Shown: one piece after another, positions 26,097 through 38,015 of the stretch
Numbering within the stretch: position 1 is the stretch's first letter
Layout of the letters: every line of letters begins with the position of its first letter
Assembly (NCBI GenBank): GCA_014218235.1
Contig: CM024755.1
Coordinates: forward strand, 93,724,948 to 93,788,947
Direction of reading: 5' to 3'
DNA length: 64,000 bases
From: Colocasia esculenta
Lineage: Eukaryota > Streptophyta > Magnoliopsida > Alismatales > Araceae
The notes under the pieces: generated by a model
What the model was told of the DNA's origin: nothing
Databases searched by the model: none
Seen by the model: only the letters and a program-made list of their open reading frames with translations
Translations under genes and position numbers: made by a program

Positions 26097-27911
26097 TATT
26101 GAACCACTCTTATATTTTACCCTTATATTTTGATGATAAAAAAATTTATGATTAATTAAATATTATCAAATATATTTAATATCATGATTTCCTAATAAAT
26201 ATATATTTATTGGAATTATCGTTGTATGTTGTGCACTAAAATGCTAAATCGATGTTCATTCAATATACATCGATTGTTGTTCAAGTGCCACATCGATTTC
26301 ACTAACAACGATTTGATAAGTTACACATCGATTTGATCGTGTAACGATTCATTAAGTGAAACAACGATTTGGTCATCGCAACGATTTGATAAGTTAGAAA
26401 CAACGATTTGATAAGTTACACATCGATTTGATCGTGTAACGATTCGTTAAGTGAAACAACGATTTGGTCATCGCAACAATTTGATAAGTTAGAAACAACG
26501 ATTTGATTCTCACAACGATTCGATAAGTGCCATAACGATTTGATCGCCACATCGATTTGCTCTCACATCGATTTCATAAGTGAGAACATCGATTTGGTCT
26601 CACATCGATTCGATAAGTAAAACATCAATTTGACCAGAGCATCGATTTCATAAGTCAAACAACGATTTGACAGCTATAACGATTTCATAAGTTAAACATC
26701 GATTTGGTCTCTCATCGATTTCATAATTGAAACATCGATTCGCTTCAAACATGGATTTGATCACTCAAACATCGATTTGCTTTCACTTAAACATCGATTT
26801 TGTCCAAACATCGACTTTCTGTAAACATCGATTTCCTTTATATTTAGGTGTTTCAAATGTGTTTGGCGCCTAATGAAAAGTCAAAAATATCTCTGACAGA
26901 AGATTTTCTTTTATCTCTTTAGATCTCTTCTCTCCTGTCAGACAAAAAGGTGATCACTTACTACTTCTGGGAGAAAATAGGAAGCATAGAGGTATGTGAG
27001 ATTTTTGACAGAAACACTGTTTTAGCTAAACACTTTCTTCTATGCTTACAGACCTCGTAGATCACCAAGTGGCTGACAATCTAAAGAAGAAAAAAAAATA
27101 GAAAGATCAAGCAACGACTAGAAGAGCACCAACGGATCTCTTCAACGGATCCATTCAAAAGCCTCTCATATAAAAGATGAACCAAGGCTGAAGAAAAGAG
27201 CGAGAGCTTTCTTGAAGATCATTCAAGGAGTGTACAACCAGTGAGGAACCTCAACGCCACATACACTCAAAGGAAAAGAGAGAAAGAGCCTGAGCCAAAA
27301 AGAAGTGTTCAAGCAACTGAAGCACTCAATCATTCAATCTCCTTCTCCCCTCTTCACTCTCTCTGTGTGCATCTTGTAATCTGGGGGAGAGAGTCTTTTG
27401 CTGAGAGTTTCTTTTAGTTGGTGTTCATCTGTTCCAACTCTCAGCCGTGTTCTTTCTTTTCTAAGAAAGATCTTTGTCCAACTGTAGGACTGTATACAGT
27501 GTAGAACCTAGCTAGGGCTTTGTGTCTAGCAGAACCGCACTGGGGTTTGTACCAGGAGGTTGGCTTCTTGACCTGTAAAAGAAGTGGGCTACCTTCTTGC
27601 CCGGGAAAGAGAAGAAGACCAGCTGGGGTGCTAGGTGTTGTATTGTCCTTGAGGCGGACTGTACCCTTGGTTAGTAAAATCCCAAGAGGTTGCTTGGGGA
27701 CTGGACGTAGGACTTCCATGTGGAAAGGACCGAACCAGGATAAATCTCTTGTGTCATTTGTGTGATTGTTTATTTGCTTCCACACTGCTACTCTTTATCA
27801 CACTAAACTAACTAAACTTTCAAGTGTTTAAGTTTCTGTGTTTTAGATTTCAGAAAACCTATTCACCCCCCCTCTAGGTTAGCTTGCTTCCGTATCAAAA
27901 GAGGACCAGCA
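26097..27911 (+). repeat. SV5 5' LTR (1,815 bp) with ATCGAT-type repeat array
   Basis: It starts TATTGAACC (3' LTR: TGTTGAACC) and ends GACCAGCA. About 26236-26845 is an array of roughly 35 short degenerate units around ACATCGATTTG, ACGATTTG and ATAAGT. A 95-base block is tandemly doubled (26305-26399, 26400-26494), which explains most of the excess over the 3' LTR. A C7 tract followed by TCTAGG (27866-27877) lies near the end, as in the other Sirevirus LTRs. Confidence 0.93.
26236..26845 (+). repeat. ATCGAT/ACGATT short repeat array in SV5 5' LTR
   Basis: Units of about 14-25 bases share the core (A/C)ATCGATTTG or AACGATTTG and often the spacer ATAAGT. The core contains the palindrome ATCGAT. 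Spacing is irregular, so it is not a simple satellite. Confidence 0.9.
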
Positions 27912-27913
27912 AG

Positions 27914-27925
27914 TGGTATCAGAGA
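27914..27925 (+). other. SV5 primer binding site
   Basis: TGGTATCAGAGA, two bases after the LTR, matches initiator-Met tRNA at 11 of 12 positions. Confidence 0.88.
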
Positions 27926-27974
27926 GAGTCTCTGAACATTCAATGAAGATCCAACGATCTTAGAGCAAAGATCC

Positions 27975-29285
27975 ATGGCAGCTCAAGGTTTTGATGAAGG
28001 ACAATCAGTCACTAGACCTCCATTCTTGGATGGAGAAGATTATCAATATTGGAAGATGAGGATGGAATGCTTCATTCGAGGCACAGACTTTGATCTGTGG
28101 TAGGTAATAGAGGTATGTGATTATATTGTTGCTCCTACTGCTGGTACTACTGCCATTACAACAGCTGATAAGAATAAACTATCTTTAAACTTTAAAGCTA
28201 AGAACTACTTATGTTGTGCCTTATCTAAACATGAACTCAGTAGAGTATCTACTTGTAAATCTGCAAAAGAAATGTGGGATAAAATGCAAGTAACTTATGA
28301 AGCAACAGATAAAGTAAAACAAACTAGGATAGATATTCTTGTCTCACAATATGAGCAATTTAAAATGCTTCCATACGAAAATATTACTACTATGTATAAT
28401 AGATTTTCAAGCATAGTAATAGGCTTAAATTCTCTTGGTAAAACTTTGCCTAATGAGGAAACCGTTAGAAAAATACTTAGGTCTTTAACTCTTTCATGGA
28501 CACCTAAAGTAACTGCTATTGAAGAAGACCATGACTTAACCAAACTTTCTATTGATAACTTAATAGGTTCTCTCATGGCACATGAAATTAATATTGAGTG
28601 ACTATCTGAAAGCTCATCAAAGAAAAAATGTACTAATGCTCTTAAAGTTGCTGCTGCTCCTTCCACTTCTTCTTCCTCTAGTTCCAAAAATGCAGATTCT
28701 GAAGACAGTGACGTAGATGATGTACTGTCCAAGCTTCAGAAAATTCTCAAGAAGAAGAAAAATGGATCAAGAAGGATCCAAAGGAAAGAGAAAAAGGAAA
28801 AAGAACCAGTCTACTATGAATGCAAAAAACCTGGACATCTGAGACCAGATTGTCCAAAACTAAAGAAGACTGGTCAAACAGAAAAGTCCAAAAAGCAGCA
28901 CAAGAATTTCAAATGAAAAGCCATGGCTACTGCTTGGGAAAATGAAGAGGCCACAACTTCAGAATCATCAAGCTCTGAATCAGAAAAAGAGTAGGTAAGT
29001 CTAGCCCTCATGGTAGGACTAGAAGAGATACATTCTAACTCATCCTTTGATTCTTGCACAGATTCAGAATCTGAAGATTTAGAACAAGTGTTTAATGAAC
29101 TTTATGATAAACACAAGGTTGTTGTAAAAGAATTAAAAATTATCAAGAGCAACCTTACTAGTTTGGAAAGCACTAATTCTGATCTTAAATCAGAAATAGA
29201 ACAATTGGAAAAACAATTGAAGGAAAGTAAAGATAATAATTCTCTTTTGAATGAAAATTTAAGGAGCAAGATAATGAAAAAGTAG
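27975..29285 (+). pseudogene. gag: SV5 gag with four internal stops
   Basis: From ATG 27975 (MAAQGFDEGQ) one frame runs to the TAG at 29283 with internal stops at 28101, 28599, 28914 and 28992. An RPPFLDGEDYQYWK motif marks the copia Gag N-terminus; the UBN2-type Gag core ends in LIGSLMAHE. The zinc knuckle near 28818 reads YYECKKPGH, its first Cys replaced by Tyr. A Lys/Glu-rich helical segment (29090-29285) looks like a coiled coil. The frame is otherwise intact, which suggests modest age. The start was chosen because it precedes the conserved motif and matches SV11. Confidence 0.85.
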
Positions 29286-30267
29286 AGTTAGAAGAAAATT
29301 GAAAACTCTAACTGAAGAAAATCTTTATTTAAGAGAATCAGTTAGAAAATTAACTAAACGGAAAACATCTTTAGCCCTATGCTTAAAAGGATCAAAATCT
29401 GGAAATTACAAACAAGGTCTTGGATACGAACCTCCTGAAAAAGGAAAACAAGTCATAATTCCTGAAAAATATTAATTACCTAAATTTGTAAAAGAAACCA
29501 AGATGCCTCAGAAAAAGGCCCCTGTAAAGGAAAAAGGTTTCCAAAAATTGTGTTCTAAACAAACATCATAAAAACAATAAGAACTACAAAATAGATTACT
29601 TGCATTGTTTTTTTCATTGCAATAAATTAGGACACACTGTGAACACCTGCACTACAAGGCACCTAGTTTGGATTTCAAAAGGATACTTTTATGCATCTAA
29701 CCATCAAGGACCCAAAACGATTTGGGTACCTATTTCTCAATAAGTTGTTTGTAGGATAGTCTTGGAGCATCAGGATCAAAGGATGCTCAAGGCACTGATG
29801 ACTGCCAGCTCTTCATCTATCTCATATCTGAAGAGGGAGTAGTCACAAATTGTTTGTTTTTATTACTACTTACATTGGTTTGCAAGTATCTCTGATCAAT
29901 GCAGGCAATAATTCTGAAGACTTGACAAACAACATATGAAAGGTCAAGACCAACAACATCTGACTTGCCTCACATTAAGGGGTGTCTCATGCTTAGGGGG
30001 AGCCTACACTAAGGGGAGTCTCATGCTTAGGGGAGCCTACACTAAGGGGGAGTTATTCATTACTGTCAATCATTATTAAACCCCTCAATGGTAAGAAATC
30101 TTCAAAGGAGCGATGCATGGTAAGATCATTCCTTTTTGGTTAGTGACAAAAAGGGGGAGAGTATACATAGTATGCATTATCTGTGAATTTTCTGTATATT
30201 TTCTAGGCTTTAAGTATTATTGTCAGAAAATTCTCATAAATTTTGTCATCACCAAAAAGGGGGAGAT
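29286..30267 (+). other. SV5 gag tail remnant and 3' leader; pol absent
   Basis: Pieces of the Sirevirus Gag C-terminus are readable (LTEENLYLRESV, about 29310-29345), then a second zinc-knuckle-like segment (HCNKLGHTVNTC, about 29615-29655) and a GPKTIWVP motif (about 29709-29735) that normally precedes protease. Protease and all later domains are missing. Instead, 29965-30050 holds tandem copies of a purine-rich unit with AAGGGGGAG and CTCATGCTTAGG. The polypurine tract (AAAAAGGGGGAGAT) is at 30254-30267. Confidence 0.8.
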
Positions 30268-31968
30268 TGTTGAACCAGTCTTATATTTTACCTTTATATT
30301 TTGATGATAACAAATTTTATGATTAATTAAATATTATCAAATATATTTAATATCATGATTTCCTAATAAATATAAATTTATTGGAATTATCGCCGTATGT
30401 TGTGATCTAAAATGCTTAATCGATGTTCATTCAATATACATCGATTGCTATTCAAAGTAGCACATCGATTTCACTAACAAAGATTTGATAAGTTACACAT
30501 TGATTTGATCGTGTAACAATTCATTAAGTGAAACAACGATTTTATCATCGCAACGAGTTGATAAGTGAGAAACAACGATTTGATTCTCACAACGATTCGA
30601 TAAGTGCCATAATGATTTGATCGCCACATCGATTTGCTCTCACATAGATTTCACTCTCACATCGATTTCATAAGTGAGAACATCGATTTGGTCTCACATC
30701 GATTCGATTAGTAAAACATCGATTTGACCAGAGCATCGATTTCATAAGTCAAACAACGATTTGATCACTGTAACGATTTCATAAGTTAAACATCAATTTG
30801 GTCTCACATCGATTTCAAAAGTGAAACATCGATTTGCTTTCACTTAAACATCAATTTTGTCCAAACATCGACTTCATGTAAACATCGATTTCCTTTATAT
30901 TCAGGTGTTTCAAATGTGTTTAGCGCCTAATGAAAAGTCAAAAATGTCTCTGACAAAAGATTTTCTTTTATCTCTCTAGATCTCTTCTCTCCTGTCAGAC
31001 AAAAAGATGGTCACTTACTACTTCTGGGAGAAAATAGGAAGCATAGAGGTATGTGAGCTTTTTGACAGAAACACTGTTTTAGCTAAACAGTTTCTTCTAT
31101 GCTTATAGACCTCATAGATCACCAAGTGGCTGACAATCTAAAGAAGAAAAAAAAATTGAAAGATCAAGCAACGACTAGAAGAGCTCCAACGGATCACTTC
31201 AACAGATCTATTCAAAAGCCTCTCATATAAAAGATGAAGCAAGGCTGATGAAAAGAGCGAGAGCTTTCCTGAAGAAAATTCAAAGAGTGTACAACCAGTG
31301 AGGAACCTCAACACCATACACACTCAAAGGAAAAGAGAGAAAGAGCCTGAGCCAAAAACAAGTGTTCAAGCAACTGAAGCACTCAAGCATTCAATCTCCT
31401 TCTCCCCTCTTCACTCTCTCTGTGTGCATCTTGTAATCTGGGGGAGAGAGTCTTTTGCTGAGAGTTTATTTTAGTTGGTGTTCATCTGTTCCAACTCTCA
31501 GCCGTGTTCTTTCTTTTCTAAGAAAGATCTTTGTCCAGCTGTAGGACTGTATACAGTGTAGAACCTAGCTAGGACTTTGTGTCTAGCAGAACTGCACTGG
31601 GGTTTGTACCAGGAGGTTGGCTTCTTGACCTGTAAAAGAAGTGGGCTGCCTTCTTGCCTGGGAAAGAGAAGAAGACCAGCTGGGGTGCTGGGTGTTGTAT
31701 TGTCCTTGAGGGGCACTGTACCCTTGGTTAGTAAAATCCCAAGAGGTTGCTTGGGGATTGGACGTAGGACTTCCATATGGGAAGGGCCGAACCAAGATAA
31801 ATCTCTTGAGTTATTTGTGTGATTGTTTATTTGCTTCTGCACTACTACTCTTTATCACACTAAACTCACCAAATTTTCAAGTGTTTAAGTTTCTATGTTT
31901 TAGATTTCAGAAAACCTATTCACCCCCCCTCTAGGTTAGCTTGCTGCCGTATCAAAAGAGGACCAACA
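30268..31968 (+). repeat. SV5 3' LTR (1,701 bp) with ATCGAT-type repeat array
   Basis: It starts TGTTGAACC and ends GACCAACA. The array (about 30420-30890) has one copy of the 95-base block that is doubled in the 5' LTR. The rest aligns closely with 26097-27911. Confidence 0.93.
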
Positions 31969-32479
31969 GATCTGATTTCTTGTGAACTTGATCTAGCAAG
32001 TGTATTTGGGTTCTGAGCAAGTGTGCTCATATGTGTGTGGTTTGAGCCATCGTGCTCAGTTTGTGAGTCGTCACACTCACAGTGGTGTTTTGAGCCGTCA
32101 AGCTCAAGGGTGTTTTGGAGTAGTCGTGTTTCAGTTTTTGTGTTATACTCAGGTTTTGAGTAGTGTGGTCTCACTGTGTGAGGGGTGGATGTAGGAATCA
32201 CTGGTGTGATTTTTGAACCACCTAAAAATCTCTTGTGCAATGGTTTGATCTATTTTTCTACGCTAGATGCATGCATAGGTTTTCGCATTCACACTACTTG
32301 TCTAATTACTTCACACATCATATACACACATTCACACATCAGATCAGTAAGATTGTCTGTCTGAATGGATCTATAATTTAATGTAATTTTAAATTACTTA
32401 ACCTTCCACTGTAACTGGTTATAGATCTATTCAACCCCCCCCCCATCTAGATCTATTCGTCTCTCTATTCGATCCTACA
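31969..32479 (+). repeat. SV4 5' LTR, right part
   Basis: Bases 31969-31973 are the right GATCT duplication of SV5. The remainder matches 40659-41114 and ends ATCCTACA. A C10 tract (32435-32444) before ATCTAG is missing from the SV4 3' LTR. Confidence 0.92.
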
Positions 32480-32481
32480 AT

Positions 32482-32493
32482 TGGTATCAGAGC
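32482..32493 (+). other. SV4 primer binding site
   Basis: TGGTATCAGAGC follows the LTR end by two bases and is a perfect initiator-Met match over 12 bases. Confidence 0.92.
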
Positions 32494-32597
32494 GGGTTGA
32501 TATCTGATTCTGATCTAATTTGATTACTTATGTTTAATTTTTGTGTTCTATCTGCTGAATTGTATGCTTGCTCATTTACTGATTCTTATTTTGACCA

Positions 32598-33563
32598 ATG
32601 GATTCTCCATGTTTTGTAGCTAAGGGCCATTCCTTCAATAGACCACCATATTTTGATGGATCTAATTATTCTTATTGGAAAAATCTTATGAAAGTTTTTT
32701 AAGGGCTCAAACTTATGAAATCTGGAAGATAGTTGAAAAGGGTGCCTATGAAAACCATGAGAATGAAGAGAATTGAACTAGAGAGCAAATTAGGAAAGAA
32801 ACTCTTAAGTATAGTGCCATGAATATGCTTTAGTGTGCTATTCACCCTAAAGAGTATTCAAGAATATCCATGTGCAAATCCGCTAAGGAAATGTGGGATA
32901 AACTTGAATTAGTGTATGAAGAAACATCTCAAGTTAAGGAAACCAAAGCAAACATACTTGTTTTTGAATATGAACTATTTATGATGAAAACTGATGAATC
33001 AATTTCTGAAATGTTTGCTAGGTTTATGATAATTGTCAATGGACTGAAGGCATTAGGTAAGGAGTACACTGATGCTGATCTGGTAAGAAAAATCTTACAC
33101 TATTTATCATCAATTTGGCACAAAAAAGCTATTGTGATTGAAGATTCTAAGGATTTATCCAAAATATCTTTGGTTGAGCTCATAGGATCTTTAATGTCAT
33201 ATGAAATAAATCTAAAAAGGATTCAGGAACACATGTTTAAAGCCAAACTAGTAGCACTTATGGCTTCATCAAGTCACAGAGAAAATTCAAGAAAAATCTA
33301 ATTCTGAAGAGTCTGAATCTGATGAGGATGAGATTGCCCTCATGACCAGACAATTCAGAAAATTTTTAAAATCAAGAAGAGGAAAATTCAATGGAAAAAA
33401 TAAATACTCTTTTGGCAAAAAGAATGCTTCTTCTTCAAACATTAATACTAGCAGAAATGAAAAAGCTAATGAAGTTGTTATTTGTTACAGGTGCAACAAA
33501 CCAGGACATATGAAGGGTGAGTGTCCTGAGCTCAAGAAAGGAATGCACAAGAAATACAAATAG
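32598..33563 (+). pseudogene. gag: SV4 gag, frameshifted
   Basis: ATG 32598 (MDSPCFVAKG) leads into RPPYFDGSNYSYWK, the copia Gag N-terminal motif. A frameshift near 32700 and stops near 32776 and 32832 break it. The Gag core resumes at 32870-33301 (KSAKEMWDKL, LIGSLMSYE). The CCHC knuckle CYRCNKPGHMKGEC is intact at about 33484-33525. The stop is at 33561. Gag packs the genomic RNA in the virus-like particle. Confidence 0.85.
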
Positions 33564-34621
33564 AACATCAAAATGAAGAGGCCAAAAGCAATGCTAGTAA
33601 CTTGGTCAGATGAATACCAAAGTGAAGATAAAGGAGAGAATTCCTCAAGTTTTGAAAATAAGGAATTATGCTTTATGGCTAACAACAATGATGGTAAGCT
33701 AAGCTCTTCTTTTGAGCAATACACTGTTGGTGATTGGAAAGATGCATATGCTACCTTGATTGATAAATACTCTAAAATAAGAAAATAAAATAAATTTCTG
33801 AAAAATAAAATTTAAAATATCATGCATATACTTCTTGAACAAGAAGAATATCTGAATATGAAAATGAAATTTCTGAACTAAGTGGTGAAAAGGAAAAACT
33901 TCTAAGTGAATTGGATGAATTCAAAATTGCATCTCAAAAGGCTAACAATGATTTGGTAAAGCTCTATGAAAGAATGGAAATGCAACAAAAAGAAAAACAA
34001 CAAGCTATTGATGAAATTCATAAACTCAATAAATTGCTAACTGAAAAGGATCAAGTGATAAAGAACTTCACAAATGGAAAAGAAATTCTTGATGCTTTAT
34101 TGGGACTAAGAATGAATGCTGAAAAACATGGACTGGGATTTACAATAGAAATATCAATGAAAAATGAAACGGATGAAAAGAAAGAAAAGTCTTCAAAAAC
34201 TCCTTTGATAAAATTTATCAAAAGTAATAGTTCTAAAATAAAAAATAAACAAGTGTCAAAGAAAACATCTAAAATAATTAAAAACCAGAATAAAAAGAAT
34301 ATGTCTAATCAAAAGAAACAAATCAGGTCAACACATGTTGCAGAGAGGTAGACACAAGTTAACCATAAGTTGAAAGATGTGGCTACTGAGCCGACACTAC
34401 CTCAACATAGGTCGACCTATCCGTTTCTGAACAACAAAAGGATGTTGTACAAAAATTCAAATAAAAATCTGAAAAAATATAAAAACACAAAAACACACTT
34501 TAATGATGATAATTGGAGATCCAAGACACCATATCAATCCAATTGGATCAATTCATGGAATCAATGGTTCCACAATCCTCATTGTTATAATTCACATTCT
34601 TTCTATCCAAAATTTCCATGA
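33564..34621 (+). pseudogene. SV4 gag C-terminal coiled-coil region
   Basis: Frames at 33573-33788 and 33911-34351 are rich in Lys, Glu and Leu (heptad-like stretches such as MQQKEKQQAIDEIHKLNKL) and predict a coiled coil. A basic tail follows (34200-34351), then a Trp/Asn/Phe-rich stretch to about 34621. Several stops separate the pieces. Sirevirus Gag proteins are known for such long coiled-coil extensions. Confidence 0.65.
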
Positions 34622-34654
34622 TATCAACATAACTCTTGGTCTGGATTTCCATAC

Positions 34655-37600
34655 ATGAACAATCATGCCAAAATGCATAATTTCCATGCTTATGAAAGGA
34701 TAAACACTAGTGTTTTCATTCCAAATCAAAATGTTAAAATACCAAAAAGGGAAGTCATTTCTGAAATAAAACACAAACCAAAACTAACTCAAGTGTGGGT
34801 CAAAAAAGACTTACTGTTTCTGCTCAAACAAACTGATGGTCCCAACAATACTTGGGTACCAAAATCATTTCTCCTCTGATCTGAATTGTGCAGGAAGGTC
34901 GTGCTCGTAGCTCTAATGTGTGGTTTGTTGATAGTGGGTGTTCACGGCACATGACTGGAGACAGAACAAAGTTCTCATTTCTGATTGAAAAGGAAAGAGG
35001 ATCTGTCACATTTGGAGGTAAAAATAAAGGGAAAAAATTGGATCTGGAATGGTTGGTAAATCCTCCTCAAACTCGATTGAAAATGTTTTGTTAGTTGATA
35101 GTTTAGACTATAATCTTTTGTGTATAAGCCGATTGTGTGACAAGGGTCACAAGGTTGTTTTTAAATCAAATTTCTGCAAAATAATTGATTCTTCATCTAA
35201 GAAAATAAATTCTTTGGAAAAAGAGAGAACAATGTGTACATGATAAATCTTGATAGAAATTTTGCTGAAAACATCTATTTGGTTGCTAAAAAAAATGAAA
35301 TTGTATGGACATGGCACAAGAGACTTGGTCATGCTAGTTTCAACAGCATAAATAACCTCTTAAGGCTAAATATGGTTAAAGGACTTCCTGAATCATTTCC
35401 AAATGTTGAGAATCAACTTTGTGGGATATGTGCTCAAGGAAAACAAACCAAAAAATCTTTTAAAATTTTCAATGATGTACTTACTTCTAAGCCACTAGAA
35501 TTACTTCATATAGACCTTTTTTGGCCATTAAAAATTCTTAGTCTTTGTGGCAAACAATATGGATTGTCATCATTGATGATTTTACTAGATATACTTGGGT
35601 TATCTTTCTATCCCACAAAAGTGATACTTGTTAAGAATTCAAAAAATTTTGTAACACTGCCTTAATGGGATTTTCACACAAAATAAAGTCCATTTTGACT
35701 GATCATGGGGGTGAATTTGAGAACAAGACTTTTTCTGATTTATGTGCTTAATTGAAAATTTTCCATAGATTCTCCTCTCCAAGAACTCCAGAACAAAATG
35801 GAGTTGTGGAAAGAAAGAATAGAACTCTTGAGAAAATGGCAAGATCCATGCTCTTGGAAAGTAAATTGCCTAAATACTTCTGCGCTGAAGCCAAATCATA
35901 TTTTGAACAGAGCATTGGTCAGACCAAAAATCATAGAAATCCCTTATGAACTTTTGAAAAACAAAAAACCCACTTTGTCTTATTTTAAAGTTTTTGGTTG
36001 CAAATGCTTTGTACATAACAACAATAAAGAAAATCTTGACAAATTTGATGCTAAAAGTCTTGAAGCTATTTTCTTGGTTATTCTAAAATATCTAGAGCAT
36101 ATAGAGTTTACATTCTTAAGAATAAAATTGTGGAAGAATCTCCACATGTAGTCTTTGATGAAAATTCTTATAAAACTGATGACTCTACATCTTGTAGGAC
36201 TCCACAAAATGATGAAGAAGATGACTTCATTGTCGAGTTTTCACCAACTAATGAAGAGCATGAAGATGCATTTGAAAATCTGGACAATCAATCACCTACC
36301 ACAAATGGATCAAGTAATATTGTTCCAGAACTGAATGAAACTCAAGAGGTAATTCCTGAAACTAGACTTTTAATAGATCATCCTATTGAGAATGTGGTTG
36401 GTAACTTGCAAGATAGAGTTAGAACTAGATCATCTTTTCAGAATGTAATAAATGAAGACCTGTTGGCACTAATTTCCCAGATTGAATCTAGGTCCATTGA
36501 TGAAGCTCTAACTAGTGAAGATTGGATCAATGCAATGCATGAGGAAATTCATCAATTTGATAGAAATAAAGTATGGGAGTTAGTACCTAGACCTAGTGAT
36601 CAATCTGTTATTGACACTAGATGGGTTTTCTGAAATAAATTGAATGAAAATGGACAAATTGTTAGGAATAAAGCTAGACTAGTTGCCAAGGGGTGCAATC
36701 AAGAGTTTGAGATTGACTTTGAAGAATCATATGCCCCTATAGCTAGACTAGATGCTGTGAGAATCTTTCTTGCTTTTGTATCATCCTTGAAATTTAAAGT
36801 TTATCAAATGGATGTAAAAAGTGCTTTCTTGAATGGTTACATCAAAGAAAATATTTTTGTGGAACAACTTCCTAGATTTGAAAATGAAAAATATCTTGAT
36901 CATGTTTTCAAACTCAATAAAGCTCTTTACGGTCTTAAGCAAGCTCGAAGAGCTTGGTATGACCGCTTGAGCTCATTTTTGCTGAATAAAGAATACACAA
37001 GAGGTAGTGTAGACCAAACCTTATTTACAAGAATTGTCAATAAACAGATCATTATTGTCCTAATCTATGTTGATAACATAGTTTTTGGGTCTACAAACAA
37101 AGAACTGTGCACTGAATTTGGTAATCATATGAAAACTGAATTTGAAATGAGTTTGGTGGGTGACTTACAATTCTTTTGGGATTGCAGGTACATCAAACTA
37201 GTGAAGGGATATTCATAAGTCTAACAAAGTATGTAAAAGAACTTATGAAGAGATTTGATTTTCAACACCTCAAGCACTCAAGCACACCAATGGCAATAAA
37301 TGTAAGATTAGAGGAAGATTCATTTGGTAAGTCAGTAGATCCAAAGACCTATAGAGGCATGATTGCCTTTTAACTTTATCTCACAACCACTAGACCAGAC
37401 ATTCAATTTAGTGTGTGCATGTGTGCTAGATTTCAAGCCAATCCTAAAGAAAGTCACATGTTAGTTGTCGAAAGAAAATTTAAATATCTTGTTGGAACAT
37501 GTGAACTTGGTATATGGTATCTGACTGGTTGCAAATTAGATTTAATTGCTTACTGTGATGTTGATTATGCTGATTGCAAGCTTGATAGAAAAAGGACTAG

Positions 37601-38015
37601 TAGCTTGTGTTTATATCTAGGTGGATACCTAATATCTTGGCCTTCTAAAAAGTAACATTCAGTAGCTCTATCCACTGCAGAGGCTGAATATGTTGTGGCT
37701 GGTTGTTGTGGCACTCATGTTCTTTGGGTGAAACACCAGCTCCTAGACTATAATCACAAATTGGGTTATATTCCTATTCTGTGTGATAACACTTGTGCAA
37801 TCAATTTGTCTAAAAATCCAATTCAACATTCACGAACAAAACACATTGAAATAAGGAACCATTTTCTAAGAGATGGGTTTGCTAAGAAATCATTTGAGCT
37901 TCACTTCATTGAAACAGAAAAACAAGTTGCAGATATTTTCACTAAGCCTCTTTCAGAAAACAGATTTTCATGCTCAAGGATAGAGCTTGGTTTGTGCAAA
38001 CTTCCACATCCTTAA
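34655..38015 (+). pseudogene. pol: SV4 pol: protease, integrase, reverse transcriptase, RNase H
   Basis: The order is that of Ty1/copia. GPNNTWVPK (about 34830) precedes protease (VDSGCSRHMTGD, from about 34925), then the pre-integrase zinc segment (HKRLGHASF, about 35315), the integrase core (TDHGGEF about 35700, QNGVVERKNR about 35795) and reverse transcriptase (36490-37220). The catalytic motif at 37066-37077 reads YVDN, the second Asp replaced by Asn. RNase H with the LSTAEAEYV motif (about 37666) ends at the stop at 38013. Breaks include frameshifts near 35050, 35240, 35670 and 37200, TAA at 35749 and TGA at 36631. Integrase and reverse transcriptase motifs are otherwise clear. Confidence 0.9.

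Larger units (their letters stand above)
26097..31968 (+). mobile_element. SV5: gag-only Sirevirus derivative inserted in the SV4 5' LTR
   Basis: This is a complete insertion: LTR 26097-27911, primer site, gag region, polypurine tract, LTR 30268-31968, and a perfect GATCT duplication (26092-26096, 31969-31973). The internal region is only 2,356 bases and has no protease, integrase, reverse transcriptase or RNase H. It is therefore a non-autonomous derivative; if it moved in this form it needed enzymes from another element. Its gag resembles that of SV4, but the LTRs are a different family. Confidence 0.93.

Noticed and set aside
26236..26845. CRISPR array or centromeric satellite
   Set aside because: Units and spacing are irregular, the array is inside an LTR, and the host is a plant.
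27441..27785. Minus-strand 114-residue frame repeated at 31498
   Set aside because: Present in both SV5 LTRs only because LTRs are copies; no motif and no start context.
33911..34351. Host coiled-coil protein gene
   Set aside because: It lies between gag and pol of SV4 on the same strand and fits the Sirevirus Gag tail.
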